Positions 1 through 8,537 are shown, counted from the stretch's first letter. The stretch: DNA of 64,000 bases from CBDBZX01 sp965213645 (GCA_965213645.1 CBDBZX010000002.1:620001-684000); one strand, 5' to 3'. The notes: a model not told the origin generated them from the letters alone. Translations and numbers: made by a program.

Positions 1-157
1 CGTTTTCTAGGGTCAATCCCGACGGACTGCTGAGGTCAAAGACCTTCTCGCGCGTCCGCGCTTCAGGGACAGGTGGAATGTAGGTGTAGGTGCAAGCGGA
101 AAGAAGAAGAAGCAGCGTAAGTGACAGCGTGGTGAATCGTCTTATGTTGATATACAT
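1..157 (-). CDS. Putative lipoprotein, N-terminal part only
   Basis: The reading frame starts at an ATG (complement of 155-157) and runs off the left edge, so only about 52 residues are visible. They begin MYINIRRFTTLSLTLLLL and continue into LSAC, a typical lipobox with the modified cysteine near residue 22. The protein is therefore probably exported and lipid-anchored. After the cysteine comes a short Pro/Thr/Tyr-rich stretch. No clear ribosome-binding site precedes the start. The function cannot be told from this fragment. It lies upstream of, and on the same strand as, nothing visible; the next gene (rsmE) ends about 95 bases away. Confidence 0.6.
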   Translation of the reverse strand, partial: MYINIRRFTTLSLTLLLLLSACTYTYIPPVPEARTREKVFDLSSPSGLTLEN

Positions 158-251
158 CGTGCAGCCATCATAAGCTCTGAGCTTAGAGCGCATATGTGGC
201 GTCTATGAAGGTAGCTACTGTGTGAACGTTTTAACACTTGAAAGAACTTTT

Positions 252-956
252 TTACAGAGCCTCTGGAAGTAGCAGTGCGGCGCTGAGGGCGATAGGCGCG
301 GTTTCAGCGCGGAGGATGCGAGCGCCTAAGCGGACACCTTGTGCTCCCCTCTCGAGCAACCCCTCAACCTCTTGCTCAGTGAGTCCACCTTCAGGTCCAG
401 TGATGAGCGTGACCTCTTCGGCGTCTGGAGAGATGACCTCTCGCAACGTTGCCGAAGCGTAAGGGTGCGCGACGAGGCTGAGGGGGGGAAGCTCGAGCTT
501 CGTCAACTTACAAAGCGTCTCAACCTCGGGCACGACGCTCCGCCCCGACTGCTTGGCCGCCTCTTTGGCGACGCGGCGGTAGCGAGCCAGCTTGTTCTCA
601 GAGAGCACTTTCACGTCACAGCGAGAGGTCAAGAGCGGGATAAAGCGCACCGCGCCCAGTTCCGTGCCGCGCCGCACGACTTCGGAGAATTTATCGCCTT
701 TGAGAAGAGGTACGGCGAGCGTGAGTTTAAGGGCGGCTTCGACGTCACTCGGTTGTGGTGGTTCTAAGCGGAGGGTGACGCGCATGTCGTCCACCTCTCG
801 CACTTCGCCCGCCGCTTCTAAACCTGAACCGTCGAACGCCTTTACTCTTACTCCCGGCTCAACCCGTAAGACTTGCGCGAGATGATGCGCCTCTGCGCCC
901 CAAAGCGTCCTCTCGCCCGCTTCCAAATCTTTTAAGAAAACGCGGTGGACTCTCAC
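252..956 (-). CDS. rsmE: 16S rRNA (uracil-1498-N3)-methyltransferase RsmE
   Basis: A 234-residue SPOUT-fold methyltransferase that by family methylates N3 of U1498 in 16S rRNA using S-adenosylmethionine. The C-terminal knot motifs are clear: LITGPEGGLTEQEV around residue 185 and LGARILRAETAPIAL near the end, which form the SAM site. The N-terminal PUA-like part (MRVHRVFLKDLEAGERTLWG) is also typical, and the length matches the family. Its start codon overlaps the stop of prmA by 4 bases (ATGA), so the two are translationally coupled ribosome-modification genes. Confidence 0.93.
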   Translation of the reverse strand: MRVHRVFLKDLEAGERTLWGAEAHHLAQVLRVEPGVRVKAFDGSGLEAAGEVREVDDMRVTLRLEPPQPSDVEAALKLTLAVPLLKGDKFSEVVRRGTELGAVRFIPLLTSRCDVKVLSENKLARYRRVAKEAAKQSGRSVVPEVETLCKLTKLELPPLSLVAHPYASATLREVISPDAEEVTLITGPEGGLTEQEVEGLLERGAQGVRLGARILRAETAPIALSAALLLPEAL

Positions 957-1732
957 GTTTCATCCCGCTTCGCCACGATGAGCGCCCACTCCTCTTTGTA
1001 TTCAATGGACTCAATAGAGAGGTGGGACTCGAGCGCTCCTTTCGCCAATGCCAAACGCTCATCCAAAATCCCCGTCGCCAAGAGCCAGCCACCGGGTCGC
1101 AACACGCGCTGATACGTGCTAGCGAAGTCCACATGCAGTTCAGCGAAGAGGTTAGCAATCACGATGTCGAAGCCTTTAGAGACGGTGTCATCCAAAGTAC
1201 CAAGTTGAAAGATTGCCTGTGAATGGTTGAGTGCGCGGTTTTCTTCAGCTACAGGTAGCGTCAAGGGATCAATATCAATCCCGACAGCTTCGGCTGCGCC
1301 TAAGAGGTCAGCGGCGATGGTCAAGATACCCGAACCAGCGCCCACATCCAAAACTCGCTTATTTTTTAGTTCAAACGTTTCTAACGCAGCCAACGCTAGA
1401 TACGTCGTCGCGTGATGCCCCGTGCCAAACGCCATGCCGGGGTCGAGCCAGAGGACGCGGCGTGATTCGTCCGTTGGGATGTCGCAGTGGGTGGGGGCAA
1501 TGATGAGGTGCTCGAGATAAACAGGCTCAAGCTCCGCGTAATACGCGGCTAAGTAGTCCGTCTCCTCGACCTCTTGCCAGATTCCCTGAAGAGGTAGCGC
1601 CACGGGTTCGGCAAAATACGCCACCACTTCACCACCCTCTTGCGCAATCCCGAGACAGCCCGCGTCCCACAGCAAAGAGGTTTCTGCTTCTAGGGTCTCG
1701 AGGTCTCCCTGCATGTGAAACGCCACGCTCAC
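953..1732 (-). CDS. prmA: Ribosomal protein L11 methyltransferase PrmA
   Basis: A 259-residue class I SAM-dependent methyltransferase. Glycine-rich motif I reads VLDVGAGSGILTIAADLLGA (about residue 125), followed by the acidic motif II (VGIDIDPL) and IVIANLFAELH, where PrmA has its N-I/L motif. The LDPGMAFGTGHHATT motif just before the SAM fold is characteristic of PrmA. It trimethylates ribosomal protein L11 in the cytoplasm. It overlaps rsmE by 4 bases downstream, and its start (1732) overlaps the end of the PlsY-like fusion gene, so 3420 to 252 looks like one operon. Confidence 0.93.
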   Translation of the reverse strand: MSVAFHMQGDLETLEAETSLLWDAGCLGIAQEGGEVVAYFAEPVALPLQGIWQEVEETDYLAAYYAELEPVYLEHLIIAPTHCDIPTDESRRVLWLDPGMAFGTGHHATTYLALAALETFELKNKRVLDVGAGSGILTIAADLLGAAEAVGIDIDPLTLPVAEENRALNHSQAIFQLGTLDDTVSKGFDIVIANLFAELHVDFASTYQRVLRPGGWLLATGILDERLALAKGALESHLSIESIEYKEEWALIVAKRDET

Positions 1733-3420
1733 GCGAGTTCCTTAGGCGCAGCCACGCGCTCATCGCGGGTTACAATCTCGAAGCCGAGCCGCGCTCCCTC
1801 TCGCAGGTAAAACTCAATATCGGCGCTCTTCGTCGCATTGCCCAACGACTTGCGGTGAAAGGCCCGCGTCGCGCTCATGATCATCGTCTCCGCCATACAA
1901 GCAGGCACCATACCATCGCCAAAGTGCAAATCGAGGTGGCTGCGCATCGCACCGGGTGGGCGCACCACGCCGCCAGGAATGATGTGGACGCCGGGAACCT
2001 CTCGGACGCTCTCGTCCACGTCGGCGGGCCTTCCGAGGTCGAAAATCCAAGCACCAGGCTTGACGTGCTGGGCAAACAGGACGGGCGCGGGGTCGGAGGT
2101 GGCGGTAAAGATGAGGTCAGCCGTTTCACACATGGCGACGTCAGTGCTCGTCTCAATCTGCGTGTCGGGATATTTGCGGCGCAACGTCTTGGCGCTTCGC
2201 TCTAACCTCTCGCTATCTCGCCCGATGAGGATGAGCCGCGCGACCTCCGAGGCGACGATTCGGGCGACACCAAAGGCTACAACGCCGTTTGCGCCGACCA
2301 CGGCGGCGCTCGAGCGCCCAAGCGCCCCCCCTTCCGCCACGAAGCGTTTCAAGAGCCCCGGCACAGCGGCTTTCACCGTCGCCGCCGTGTACGCCCCGCC
2401 ATTGGTAATATGAATCTCCGGCACCGCCGCTTGCACGTTGAGACCCTTTTCCCCTACCGTAGACCAAAACGCGCCCAAGCCAAACGCCTCCGCGCCGAGT
2501 TCATGCGCGAGCCGCGCTCCCTGAACCGCCAAGCGCGTCGCCTCGTCGGGGTAGCGGCGAATCTGCTCGGGGAAGAGCGGGCCGCTGATGATCATGACGC
2601 GCAGCTCACGTCCGTCCGCGAGGCGAACGCCGCGCATCTCGCTCTGTTTCTGTGGACGCAAGAGGCGCACAGCGCGACGGATAAGCGGCAGCGGCACGAC
2701 GCCGCGCCGCCCCAAAAAGCCGAGCCAGCGCAGGCTGCCGGGTTGCCAGACATCGTCTATGGTCAATGGGTGAATCATGAACGCGGCGGTGACGACGTTG
2801 GGGTCTAAGCCGCGCACGGGGGGCGGTTTGCCGAGCTTCGGCTCCGTCTGGTCTAAAATTCGCGCGAGTCCAACCTTATGCCGCCATAAGCCCAAAATGA
2901 AGATGAGACCTCCAACTATTGTCAGCGGCGCAGACTGAGAGGTCACAGGTAGGGACAGGGCAAAGGCGAGCACTAAGAGTCCCACCACCGTCGCTAAGGT
3001 CACATACCGACTCCAAGCGAGTAGAACACCGTAAACCGCGAGCGGCGCGAGCACGACCCAAAGAGGGATGTCCGTATGAACCCACAATCCCACTAAAACC
3101 CCGAGCGCCACCCCGCTCCCCCTACCACGTGGCACTTCACCATAAGAGAGCCACGTCAGTGGGTAGAGATGTCCCGCGTACACGCCGAGCGCCGCCCAGG
3201 GATTACCCGCGAAGAGCGCCAGCACCGCGAAGCCTTTGAGCGCGTCTATAGCAAACGACGCGAGCACCACGCCCGCGCCGACGAAGCGCATGAGGTTCTC
3301 GACACCCAAGTTGTGCGCCGTCACCTCACTCGGCTTGAGCCGCGTCGCCCAGACCACGAGGAAGCTGCCCAAGGGTGACGAGCCGATGAGGTAACTCGCG
3401 AAGAGGATGAGGGCGTCCAC
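1729..3420 (-). CDS. Fusion: PlsY-like membrane domain + acyl-ACP reductase-like domain
   Basis: A 563-residue protein. Residues 1 to about 190 are a multi-pass membrane region like PlsY (acyl-phosphate:glycerol-3-phosphate acyltransferase). It keeps YLIGSSPLGS and GHLYPLTWLSYG, but the usual second motif GSGNxGATN and the third motif GGKGVAT are replaced by HNLGVENLMRF and RGRGSGVALG. From about residue 200 it resembles cyanobacterial long-chain acyl-ACP reductase: a GAFW/TNGGAYTA stretch, a Rossmann motif VVGANGVVAFG near residue 370, then GVHIIPGGVVRPPG and MVPACMAETMIM. Such reductases make fatty aldehydes. The start is GTG, 6 nt after a TAAGAT box (3427-3432). Whether the PlsY part is still an acyltransferase is open. 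Confidence 0.75.
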   Translation of the reverse strand: MDALILFASYLIGSSPLGSFLVVWATRLKPSEVTAHNLGVENLMRFVGAGVVLASFAIDALKGFAVLALFAGNPWAALGVYAGHLYPLTWLSYGEVPRGRGSGVALGVLVGLWVHTDIPLWVVLAPLAVYGVLLAWSRYVTLATVVGLLVLAFALSLPVTSQSAPLTIVGGLIFILGLWRHKVGLARILDQTEPKLGKPPPVRGLDPNVVTAAFMIHPLTIDDVWQPGSLRWLGFLGRRGVVPLPLIRRAVRLLRPQKQSEMRGVRLADGRELRVMIISGPLFPEQIRRYPDEATRLAVQGARLAHELGAEAFGLGAFWSTVGEKGLNVQAAVPEIHITNGGAYTAATVKAAVPGLLKRFVAEGGALGRSSAAVVGANGVVAFGVARIVASEVARLILIGRDSERLERSAKTLRRKYPDTQIETSTDVAMCETADLIFTATSDPAPVLFAQHVKPGAWIFDLGRPADVDESVREVPGVHIIPGGVVRPPGAMRSHLDLHFGDGMVPACMAETMIMSATRAFHRKSLGNATKSADIEFYLREGARLGFEIVTRDERVAAPKELA

Positions 3421-3512
3421 GTGTCTATCTTATAGGCTTACGGATGAGTAGAGATGACGGGGCGAACTACCTTGTAGGCTTGTGCTTACATGGCTCAGCT
3501 TCTATCGCACCA

Positions 3513-4352
3513 TCATTCTTGTGCTAAGGCGTGCGCGGCGTACGCCATCATCATCGCGCCCATGCGCTCCTGCTCGGGTGCGACGACCTCTTCGATGCCT
3601 ACATCCCGTAATGCTTTCGTCGTCATGTGCCCTACAGAAACTGCTTGAACCTCACGGTTGAACGCACCTCTTAAAACAGCCCCTAAGCCCAACCGCTCAG
3701 CAATCTCAAAGAGGAAAAACACCTGCGTGTTGCTCGTAAAGGCGGCGGCGTCTACCTCGCCTGAGACAATCTCCCCAACAAAGCGCCGCACCTCTTCTTC
3801 GGGTGGTTCTTGGTACTGGTAGAGCGGAATTTCCAAAACGCTTGCACCTCCCTCAGTCAGCCAATCTGTCAACTCAGGTACGCGCGTTCCATGAAGCTGC
3901 ACGGCGACGCGCTTATCCGTGAACTCTACGGGCTCCAACTGCCGCCGCAACCCTGAAAGCGTCCCGTCATCATCCAAGACATTCGGTTTCAAGCCCATCT
4001 CTTTAAGCGCCTTGACCGTCTTATAGCCGCGCACAGCAAGTTTGACGCGGTTGAGCTTAGTGAGGAAGTCATCCTCTACGCCCAGTGACACAGTCACCTC
4101 GCGCATCGCCCGCATCCCCATCCCGGTTGTTGCAATGAGCCAATCCGCGCCCTCTACCGCGAATTGCGTTACGGAAGTCGCCACAGCGGGTGAGTCTAAG
4201 GACTCGGTGAGCATCATGGGACGCTCGAGGGGCACACCGCCGAGTTTTGCGATGAGGGTGCTCAGTTCAACACTCCGGCGTGCACCGCAAAAGGCGATAC
4301 GTTTTTCAGCGAGAGGATTCTGCTTTGATGTCGAGGGGGGACGCTTCGTCAT
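3513..4352 (-). CDS. Uroporphyrinogen-III synthase family protein (HemD-like)
   Basis: A two-domain protein of about 279 residues. It begins, after a short polar tail, with KRIAFCGARRSVELSTLIAKLGGVP, the usual HemD opening, and the domain-swapped second half contains DKRVAVQLHGTRVPEL and AAAFTSNTQVFFLFEIAERLG. The family cyclises hydroxymethylbilane to uroporphyrinogen III in tetrapyrrole synthesis, but HemD sequences are poorly conserved and solitary copies may have other roles; no other heme gene lies nearby. I place the start at the ATG at 4352 because AAGGA sits 4 bases before it; an upstream TTG at 4385 would add 11 residues. Confidence 0.72.
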   Translation of the reverse strand: MTKRPPSTSKQNPLAEKRIAFCGARRSVELSTLIAKLGGVPLERPMMLTESLDSPAVATSVTQFAVEGADWLIATTGMGMRAMREVTVSLGVEDDFLTKLNRVKLAVRGYKTVKALKEMGLKPNVLDDDGTLSGLRRQLEPVEFTDKRVAVQLHGTRVPELTDWLTEGGASVLEIPLYQYQEPPEEEVRRFVGEIVSGEVDAAAFTSNTQVFFLFEIAERLGLGAVLRGAFNREVQAVSVGHMTTKALRDVGIEEVVAPEQERMGAMMMAYAAHALAQE

Positions 4353-4458
4353 AGCTTCCTTTGTAACTGAAACCCGCCCCGTCAAGAGGTGTTGCGGCGT
4401 ACGTAGTACCCGTCTGCTCCAACGAGACGCGCTACTTGTTAGTTCGCTCGAGCCACCC

Positions 4459-5259
4459 TCAAGGATTGGTTCCTACCTCTATCCCGCCCTCTTCAAAAAG
4501 CGCCTTCAAGGTCGCCAAGTTTTTCAAAGCGTGCCCTTTGGTCGTATTCATCATCATGATGTAGACCTGAGCAAGCTCGTTTTGCCGCGCCAAAATATCC
4601 GAGACCCACTCGCGCAGCTCGTCCTTGTCGTATAAATAATCGTGCCGCTCCGCCGCGCTGTCACCGCCGTACCAGGTCTTCTCATTGCGTCCGTGCATTC
4701 GCAAATATGCCGTGTCCGAGGTGAGGTAGAGCTGCGGCTTTGGCATCCCGCTCACCTGCGGATAGTCCACGCTGACGTAGACGAGCCCCATCTCCTTGAA
4801 GCTCTCGCGTACCTCGTCTATGTCCCACGCCTGATTGCGAAACTCTACGGCTAAGCGCTCATCCTTGAAGTGTTCGACTAAGCTCGCTAGATACTTGCGG
4901 TTTTCGGGGGTGCGGTGGAAGGAGTAGGGAAACTGGGCTAAGAAGGGGCCGAGCATTCCAGCCTCGCGCAAGGGCTCCACAGACTCCAATAACCTCTTAT
5001 AAAGCTCCGCGTCCGCCTTCCGGTCGTGCGTCATCACCTTGTTGAGCTTCACCGCAAAACGCACCTTCGCCTCGCTCTTGCGCACCATGCCCTCGAAGGC
5101 TTTGAGCCCTGGGATGGCGTAGAAGCTGCTGTTGAGTTCGACGGCGTTAAAGTGTTGGGCGTAGATGTTGAGGTAATTCGAAGACTTGGTGCCCTCCGGG
5201 TAGAGTTTGCCGAGCCAGTCGTCGTTGGAGTAGCCGCCGGTGCCTAAGTAGACTTCCAT
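4459..5259 (-). CDS. DUF72 (YecE-like) TIM-barrel protein
   Basis: A 266-residue protein matching the DUF72 family: it opens VYLGTGGYSNDDWLGKLYPEG, then FNAVELNSSFYAIP, VRFAVKLNKVMTHDRK, FLAQFPYSFHRTPENRKYL, LAVEFRNQAW and TAYLRMHGRNEKTWYGG, in the expected order. The family fold is a TIM barrel and its biochemical role is not established. The start has no ribosome-binding site; instead a TACAAT box (5266-5271) ends 6 nt before the ATG, which fits a leaderless transcript. Confidence 0.85.
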   Translation of the reverse strand: MEVYLGTGGYSNDDWLGKLYPEGTKSSNYLNIYAQHFNAVELNSSFYAIPGLKAFEGMVRKSEAKVRFAVKLNKVMTHDRKADAELYKRLLESVEPLREAGMLGPFLAQFPYSFHRTPENRKYLASLVEHFKDERLAVEFRNQAWDIDEVRESFKEMGLVYVSVDYPQVSGMPKPQLYLTSDTAYLRMHGRNEKTWYGGDSAAERHDYLYDKDELREWVSDILARQNELAQVYIMMMNTTKGHALKNLATLKALFEEGGIEVGTNP

Positions 5260-5358
5260 CTGGGTATTGTAGCCCTTAAATTTGTGGATGTTTGCTCGAG
5301 AAGGCTTGCACTAAACGGCGCTATTAGACTAGGCTTTTTCGCTTCAAGCCCATCCTAC

Positions 5359-5387
5359 TTGACAAATAAAAAGAAAATCTCTAAAAT
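5359..5387 (+). promoter_or_regulatory. Sigma70-type promoter TTGACA-17-TAAAAT
   Basis: TTGACA at 5359-5364 and TAAAAT at 5382-5387 are separated by 17 bases, a near-consensus vegetative promoter. It points to the membrane protein gene starting at 5424, which also has a ribosome-binding site, so this is a leadered transcript unlike many others here. Confidence 0.75.
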
Positions 5388-5423
5388 AAAACTGGTTTGA
5401 AAAGCAAACCGGGAAAGGATAAG

Positions 5424-5996
5424 ATGATGGATTTAGATGCGGACCAACGTATTCGACAATATTTCAATGTAGATGGGTTGTTCGAGCTGGTTTTCGGAAC
5501 AATTTTCCTTCTCATTGCGCTCACTTCAAGCCTCAGCGAATACTTCTCATCCACACCTCCATATATCGTTTTTATACCTGTATTTGTAGCGATTCCACTT
5601 CTCTCGAGGGGTATTTTTACACTCAAGCAACGCTTAACTTACCCACGAACTGGCTACGTTACTGCGCGTTACAGACGCCCTCGCTATCTCCTCTTCATAT
5701 TCTTTGCTTTACTTTTTCTTATGACAGCTATTCAAGGGTTCTTACTCCCCTCACTGGAACAGGGAATCCCTTTACTCCTGGGAGTCATGATAGCGGTGCC
5801 GCTATTGTGGGTCGGGGCTGGACTCATGCGATTTTACTGTTTAGCAGTGGCAGCACTCGCTTTGGGTATCGGATTGACGTGGCTTCCGCTCGGGGAGTTT
5901 TCGGGTGGAACTATCTTCTGTATCGTGATCGGCCTACTCCTACTCGCCTCAGGAGTGTATACCTTACGCAGCTATCTAAATCATCAGGAAAAGTAG
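5424..5996 (+). CDS. Predicted multi-pass membrane protein, function unknown
   Basis: About 190 residues with a short polar N terminus (MMDLDADQRIRQYFNVDGLFELV) followed by some six hydrophobic segments, including FGTIFLLIALTSSL, PRYLLFIFFALLFLMTAI, LLLGVMIAVPLLWVGAGL and LAVAALALGIGLTWLPLG. I chose the ATG at 5424 (or the adjacent one at 5427) because GGGAAAGGA lies just upstream; a TTG at 5397 would add nine residues without such a site. It is followed at once by a winged-helix regulator gene, and small membrane proteins paired with such regulators are common. The region is less GC-rich than its neighbours. I cannot assign a function. Confidence 0.7.
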   Translation: MMDLDADQRIRQYFNVDGLFELVFGTIFLLIALTSSLSEYFSSTPPYIVFIPVFVAIPLLSRGIFTLKQRLTYPRTGYVTARYRRPRYLLFIFFALLFLMTAIQGFLLPSLEQGIPLLLGVMIAVPLLWVGAGLMRFYCLAVAALALGIGLTWLPLGEFSGGTIFCIVIGLLLLASGVYTLRSYLNHQEK

Positions 5997-5998
5997 CG

Positions 5999-6349
5999 GT
6001 GGACACACAAGACCTAGCGAATGATATCAGTGGCGTAGACCGAACGATCCACGCTCCCGCACGACTTATGCTCATGACATTTTTGTATAGCGCTGAGAGC
6101 GTAGATTTCCTCTATCTTTTACGGGAAACAGGTTTGACAAAAGGAAATTTAGCATCACACATTGCTAAGCTTGAAGAACACCATTATCTTGCGGTTACAA
6201 AAGGATATCAAGGCAAAATCCCTCTAACCACTTATGCTTTAACTAAAGAGGGACGAGAGGCTTTTCAGCGCTACCGCGAGCAGTTACAGCGGATTATAGA
6301 TAGTACTGAGCCGAGTGCTGAAGCTGATTCACGCTCCAAAAAGCACTAA
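5999..6349 (+). CDS. Winged-helix transcriptional regulator
   Basis: A protein of about 116 residues from a GTG at 5999 with AGGAAAAG upstream. The core FLYLLRETGLTKGNLASHIAKLEEHHYLAVTKGY, followed by TTYALTKEGREAFQRYREQL, is the recognition helix and wing of the MarR/ArsR-like winged-helix family PF13601. It lies 2 bases after the membrane protein gene stop, so the two are cotranscribed and the regulator probably controls this operon. A longer frame beginning at 5807 exists, but its first 60 residues overlap the membrane protein gene and read as nonsense. Confidence 0.82.
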   Translation: MDTQDLANDISGVDRTIHAPARLMLMTFLYSAESVDFLYLLRETGLTKGNLASHIAKLEEHHYLAVTKGYQGKIPLTTYALTKEGREAFQRYREQLQRIIDSTEPSAEADSRSKKH

Positions 6350-6509
6350 GCTACCGCGTCATTTTTCTTTTTTTACTTTTACGCCCCACAATTGCTTACT
6401 ACATGCACAAGCACACATTTGTCTCATCGTGAATGCTTCAGATATATAGATGTGTTCGCGGTAAGCTTGCGCATTCTCACGAGATTTGAACTTTTCCAAA
6501 TCAGACAAA

Positions 6510-6545
6510 GCCGTTACTTGAACACATAAGGGTTCAAGTAACGGC
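6510..6545. terminator. 14-bp hairpin, possible terminator
   Basis: GCCGTTACTTGAAC (6510-6523) pairs perfectly with GTTCAAGTAACGGC (6532-6545) around an 8-nt loop. It lies between the winged-helix gene (plus strand) and the cysteine-rich ORF (minus strand), which converge. Neither side has a strong T run, so intrinsic termination is uncertain. The rest of 6350-6621 shows no gene. Confidence 0.45.
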
Positions 6546-6621
6546 GGTGGACGCGGAGGCTCGCTATTTTCTGCTAATGGAGTGGCACGTTTTCCTGTCC
6601 ACCTATTGTACTAGCCTTCAA

Positions 6622-6984
6622 TTATCTACACCCATTAATGCAGAATCCAGCAGATACTGCGCAGGCAGTAGCGCAAGCTGCGGCTGCTGGGGGAGCGGGT
6701 ATATAAAGGCAACTGATTGAGCAGGCTGTCTGCGCAGCGAGGCAGCCTGCAACACAAGAGCTTTGTTGCGGTTGGAGTAAGTCTACTGACTGCTTATTTA
6801 CAAACTTGATGAGTTGAGCCGTTCCAAATTCTGAGGAAGGCGCACCGAGATTCTCCTCGACTAGAGCCATGCATTCCTCAGTTTGCTGAAGAGCAATTAT
6901 ACTTTTTTGTGCCTCATGTACTGTGGGATCGAAGGCGTAAGGGTTGAAAGTATGAACCTTAGCGTCAAATGATTGTGTCTGCAT
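6622..6984 (-). CDS. Cysteine-rich protein with two CX3C-X6-CX3C repeats
   Basis: About 120 residues from an ATG at 6984. The C-terminal 45 residues hold two copies of the same spacing: CVAGC-LAAQTA-CSISC, a Pro/Ala linker, then CATAC-AVSAGF-CINGC. Twin CX3C spacing is typical of disulfide-bonded helical hairpins, and the whole tail recalls halocin C8-like peptides, though I cannot confirm homology. The ORF has no signal peptide and no ribosome-binding site of its own, yet disulfides would need export. It overlaps the end of the upstream lipoprotein gene by 20 bases in another frame, so it may be the second half of a frameshifted gene or a translationally coupled partner. Confidence 0.55.
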   Translation of the reverse strand: MQTQSFDAKVHTFNPYAFDPTVHEAQKSIIALQQTEECMALVEENLGAPSSEFGTAQLIKFVNKQSVDLLQPQQSSCVAGCLAAQTACSISCLYIPAPPAAAACATACAVSAGFCINGCR

Positions 6985-7480
6985 AGTTGGAAAAATGCTG
7001 GTAGTTGTGTGCGCCGCTACGCTGCTGCTCGAGTGGAGCGTAATCCTCCAGTGACAACTCACCGCTCGTCGCAAGCTGCTTCATCACAGTTTCGTATGTG
7101 GTGAAGTCTGTAAAGTAAAGAGACATGTTCAGTTCACTTAGCAAAGCCTCAAATGCACTTGAATCGCTAACTTCCTGTAGAGCACCAGCTTCTCTAATCT
7201 CTAAGAATGCGCCAAGTTGATCCACTTTTAAGAGATTACCGTTTTCTCCAAAAAAGAGGGGAACAAACGCGGTTGAAGGAGATTCGCCAATTTTCCCTCC
7301 GCGTACGGCTTGCTCGAACTCAATCACGTCGTGAAAATTGCCCGCTTCTGAGAAGACAAGCATCTCACCCTTTAGTTGCGCTTCATCTGTAGATTGCTCG
7401 CCGATTTGCGAACACGCGCTAAGCACAAGTAGAAGTACAAGAATAGCGGCAAATTTCACGAATACAACATTCCTCTTCAT
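6965..7480 (-). CDS. Lipoprotein, function unknown
   Basis: 171 residues with a clear lipoprotein signal peptide (MKRNVVFVKFAAILVLLLVL, then SAC at the lipobox) and GAGAGGAAA ahead of the start. The mature part is acidic and shows no domain I recognise (FSEAGNFHDVIEFEQAVRGG, SLYFTDFTTYETVMKQL). It ends in the frame +1 to the cysteine-rich ORF. A shift near the T5 run around 6990 would join the signal peptide to that cysteine-rich tail, giving one secreted protein. As sequenced the two are separate. Confidence 0.6.
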   Translation of the reverse strand: MKRNVVFVKFAAILVLLLVLSACSQIGEQSTDEAQLKGEMLVFSEAGNFHDVIEFEQAVRGGKIGESPSTAFVPLFFGENGNLLKVDQLGAFLEIREAGALQEVSDSSAFEALLSELNMSLYFTDFTTYETVMKQLATSGELSLEDYAPLEQQRSGAHNYQHFSNYADTII

Positions 7481-7696
7481 TTTATTTTCCTCTCATCTAC
7501 AGCTCTACGGTAAGCTGCAAGGACTAGGATGACCATGAGATAATGTTTGACACTGATGACGCTCGATATCAGGTGCTGACCTCAATGGGGTGGTGGCAGT
7601 ACCTGCCTAACTTCAAACCTCCTTTATGAGTTATCTGAGTGTAGCCACATTGACAACTCACAACCAGACCTATCGGTAAGGTTACGAAGGTACTGT

Positions 7697-8324
7697 TTAT
7701 AAGAAAGGAGACTCGCTCCGCTGTACGTTGGCGTTAAATAAGTCCGTTTCAGCACTGATGTGTAGCGGCGGCAGCCAACCCCGCTCGAGCAATATCTCCC
7801 AATTTCCGAAGAAGTAGAGGTAACACTGCAGCCTGCTGCGCAAGTTGAGCTTCTGAAAGAGGTGGCTTAGGTTGTTTTTCACCGTCTGTTCCGATACACC
7901 GCGCTTCTGAGCAATCTCACAATTTGTGTGATCAGTCGCAACGAGTTTGAGGGTGAGCAATTCTACTGGCGAAAGCGGCGTGCTGAGCGGTTGTTCTTCC
8001 CTTTCACCAGAGAGAAAGGCGTGAACTGCCTCGATTTGAAAGGTTGGCAGAACAAACGCTTTCTGGCGCATCGTTAGCTTATATTCAGAGCAAGGATTTG
8101 CTGTTAGAACGAGTGTGCTTTGCTTTTGTACAAAATGGCGGTGACAGAAGCAAAAAAGCCCAGCCCGTAGGCGCGTCAAGTAGGACATCGAACTTTACAT
8201 TAAGATTGAGCGTAGCGAAATTTTGAGCCATCTCATCGCGCAAATTTGCGTGACCGCAAAATACCCTCAAGCCACCAACGTCAATTCTATAAGACTGCTT
8301 CGCCTCCATACTTTCCTTAGACAT
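7697..8324 (-). pseudogene. LuxR/NarL-type regulator split by a frameshift
   Basis: The first frame starts at an ATG at 8324 with GGAGGG upstream and reads about 70 residues that look like a degenerate receiver domain (YRIDVGGLRVFCGHANLRDE, NLNVKFDVLLDAPTGWAF), ending at 8085. The second frame, covering 8188-7697, continues with LVLTANPCSEYKL, AFVLPTFQIEAVHAFL and a complete GerE/LuxR helix-turn-helix: LSPVELLTLKLVATDHTNCE, IAQKRGVSEQTVKNNLSHL, FQKLNLRSRLQ. A single shift between 8085 and 8188 would restore a regulator of about 205 residues. Either it is a broken gene or the sequence has an indel. An alternative start at 8188 for a short HTH-only protein lacks a ribosome-binding site. Confidence 0.65.
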
Positions 8325-8537
8325 AAAACGCCCTCCAGCACTTCAAAGATTTAGATAGCGTTGTAGTGGACGGGTTTGATCAACTTATAATTGAGCGTCG
8401 AAAAGTTTGAAAAGTGAGAAGTTGAGCTTTGTTTGCTCACAATTTGTAACGAGAGGTAATTCCTCGAGCCTTGACCCCTCCCCCTCCACAGCGTAGAGTG
8501 TCCTAATTCACAACTTGTAGGTTTTGAGGAGGGCATC

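Noticed and set aside
238..885. Open plus-strand frames opposite rsmE (up to 142 codons)
   Set aside because: They are antisense to a clearly recognised gene, and their protein is Arg/Ser-rich noise typical of GC-rich shadow frames.
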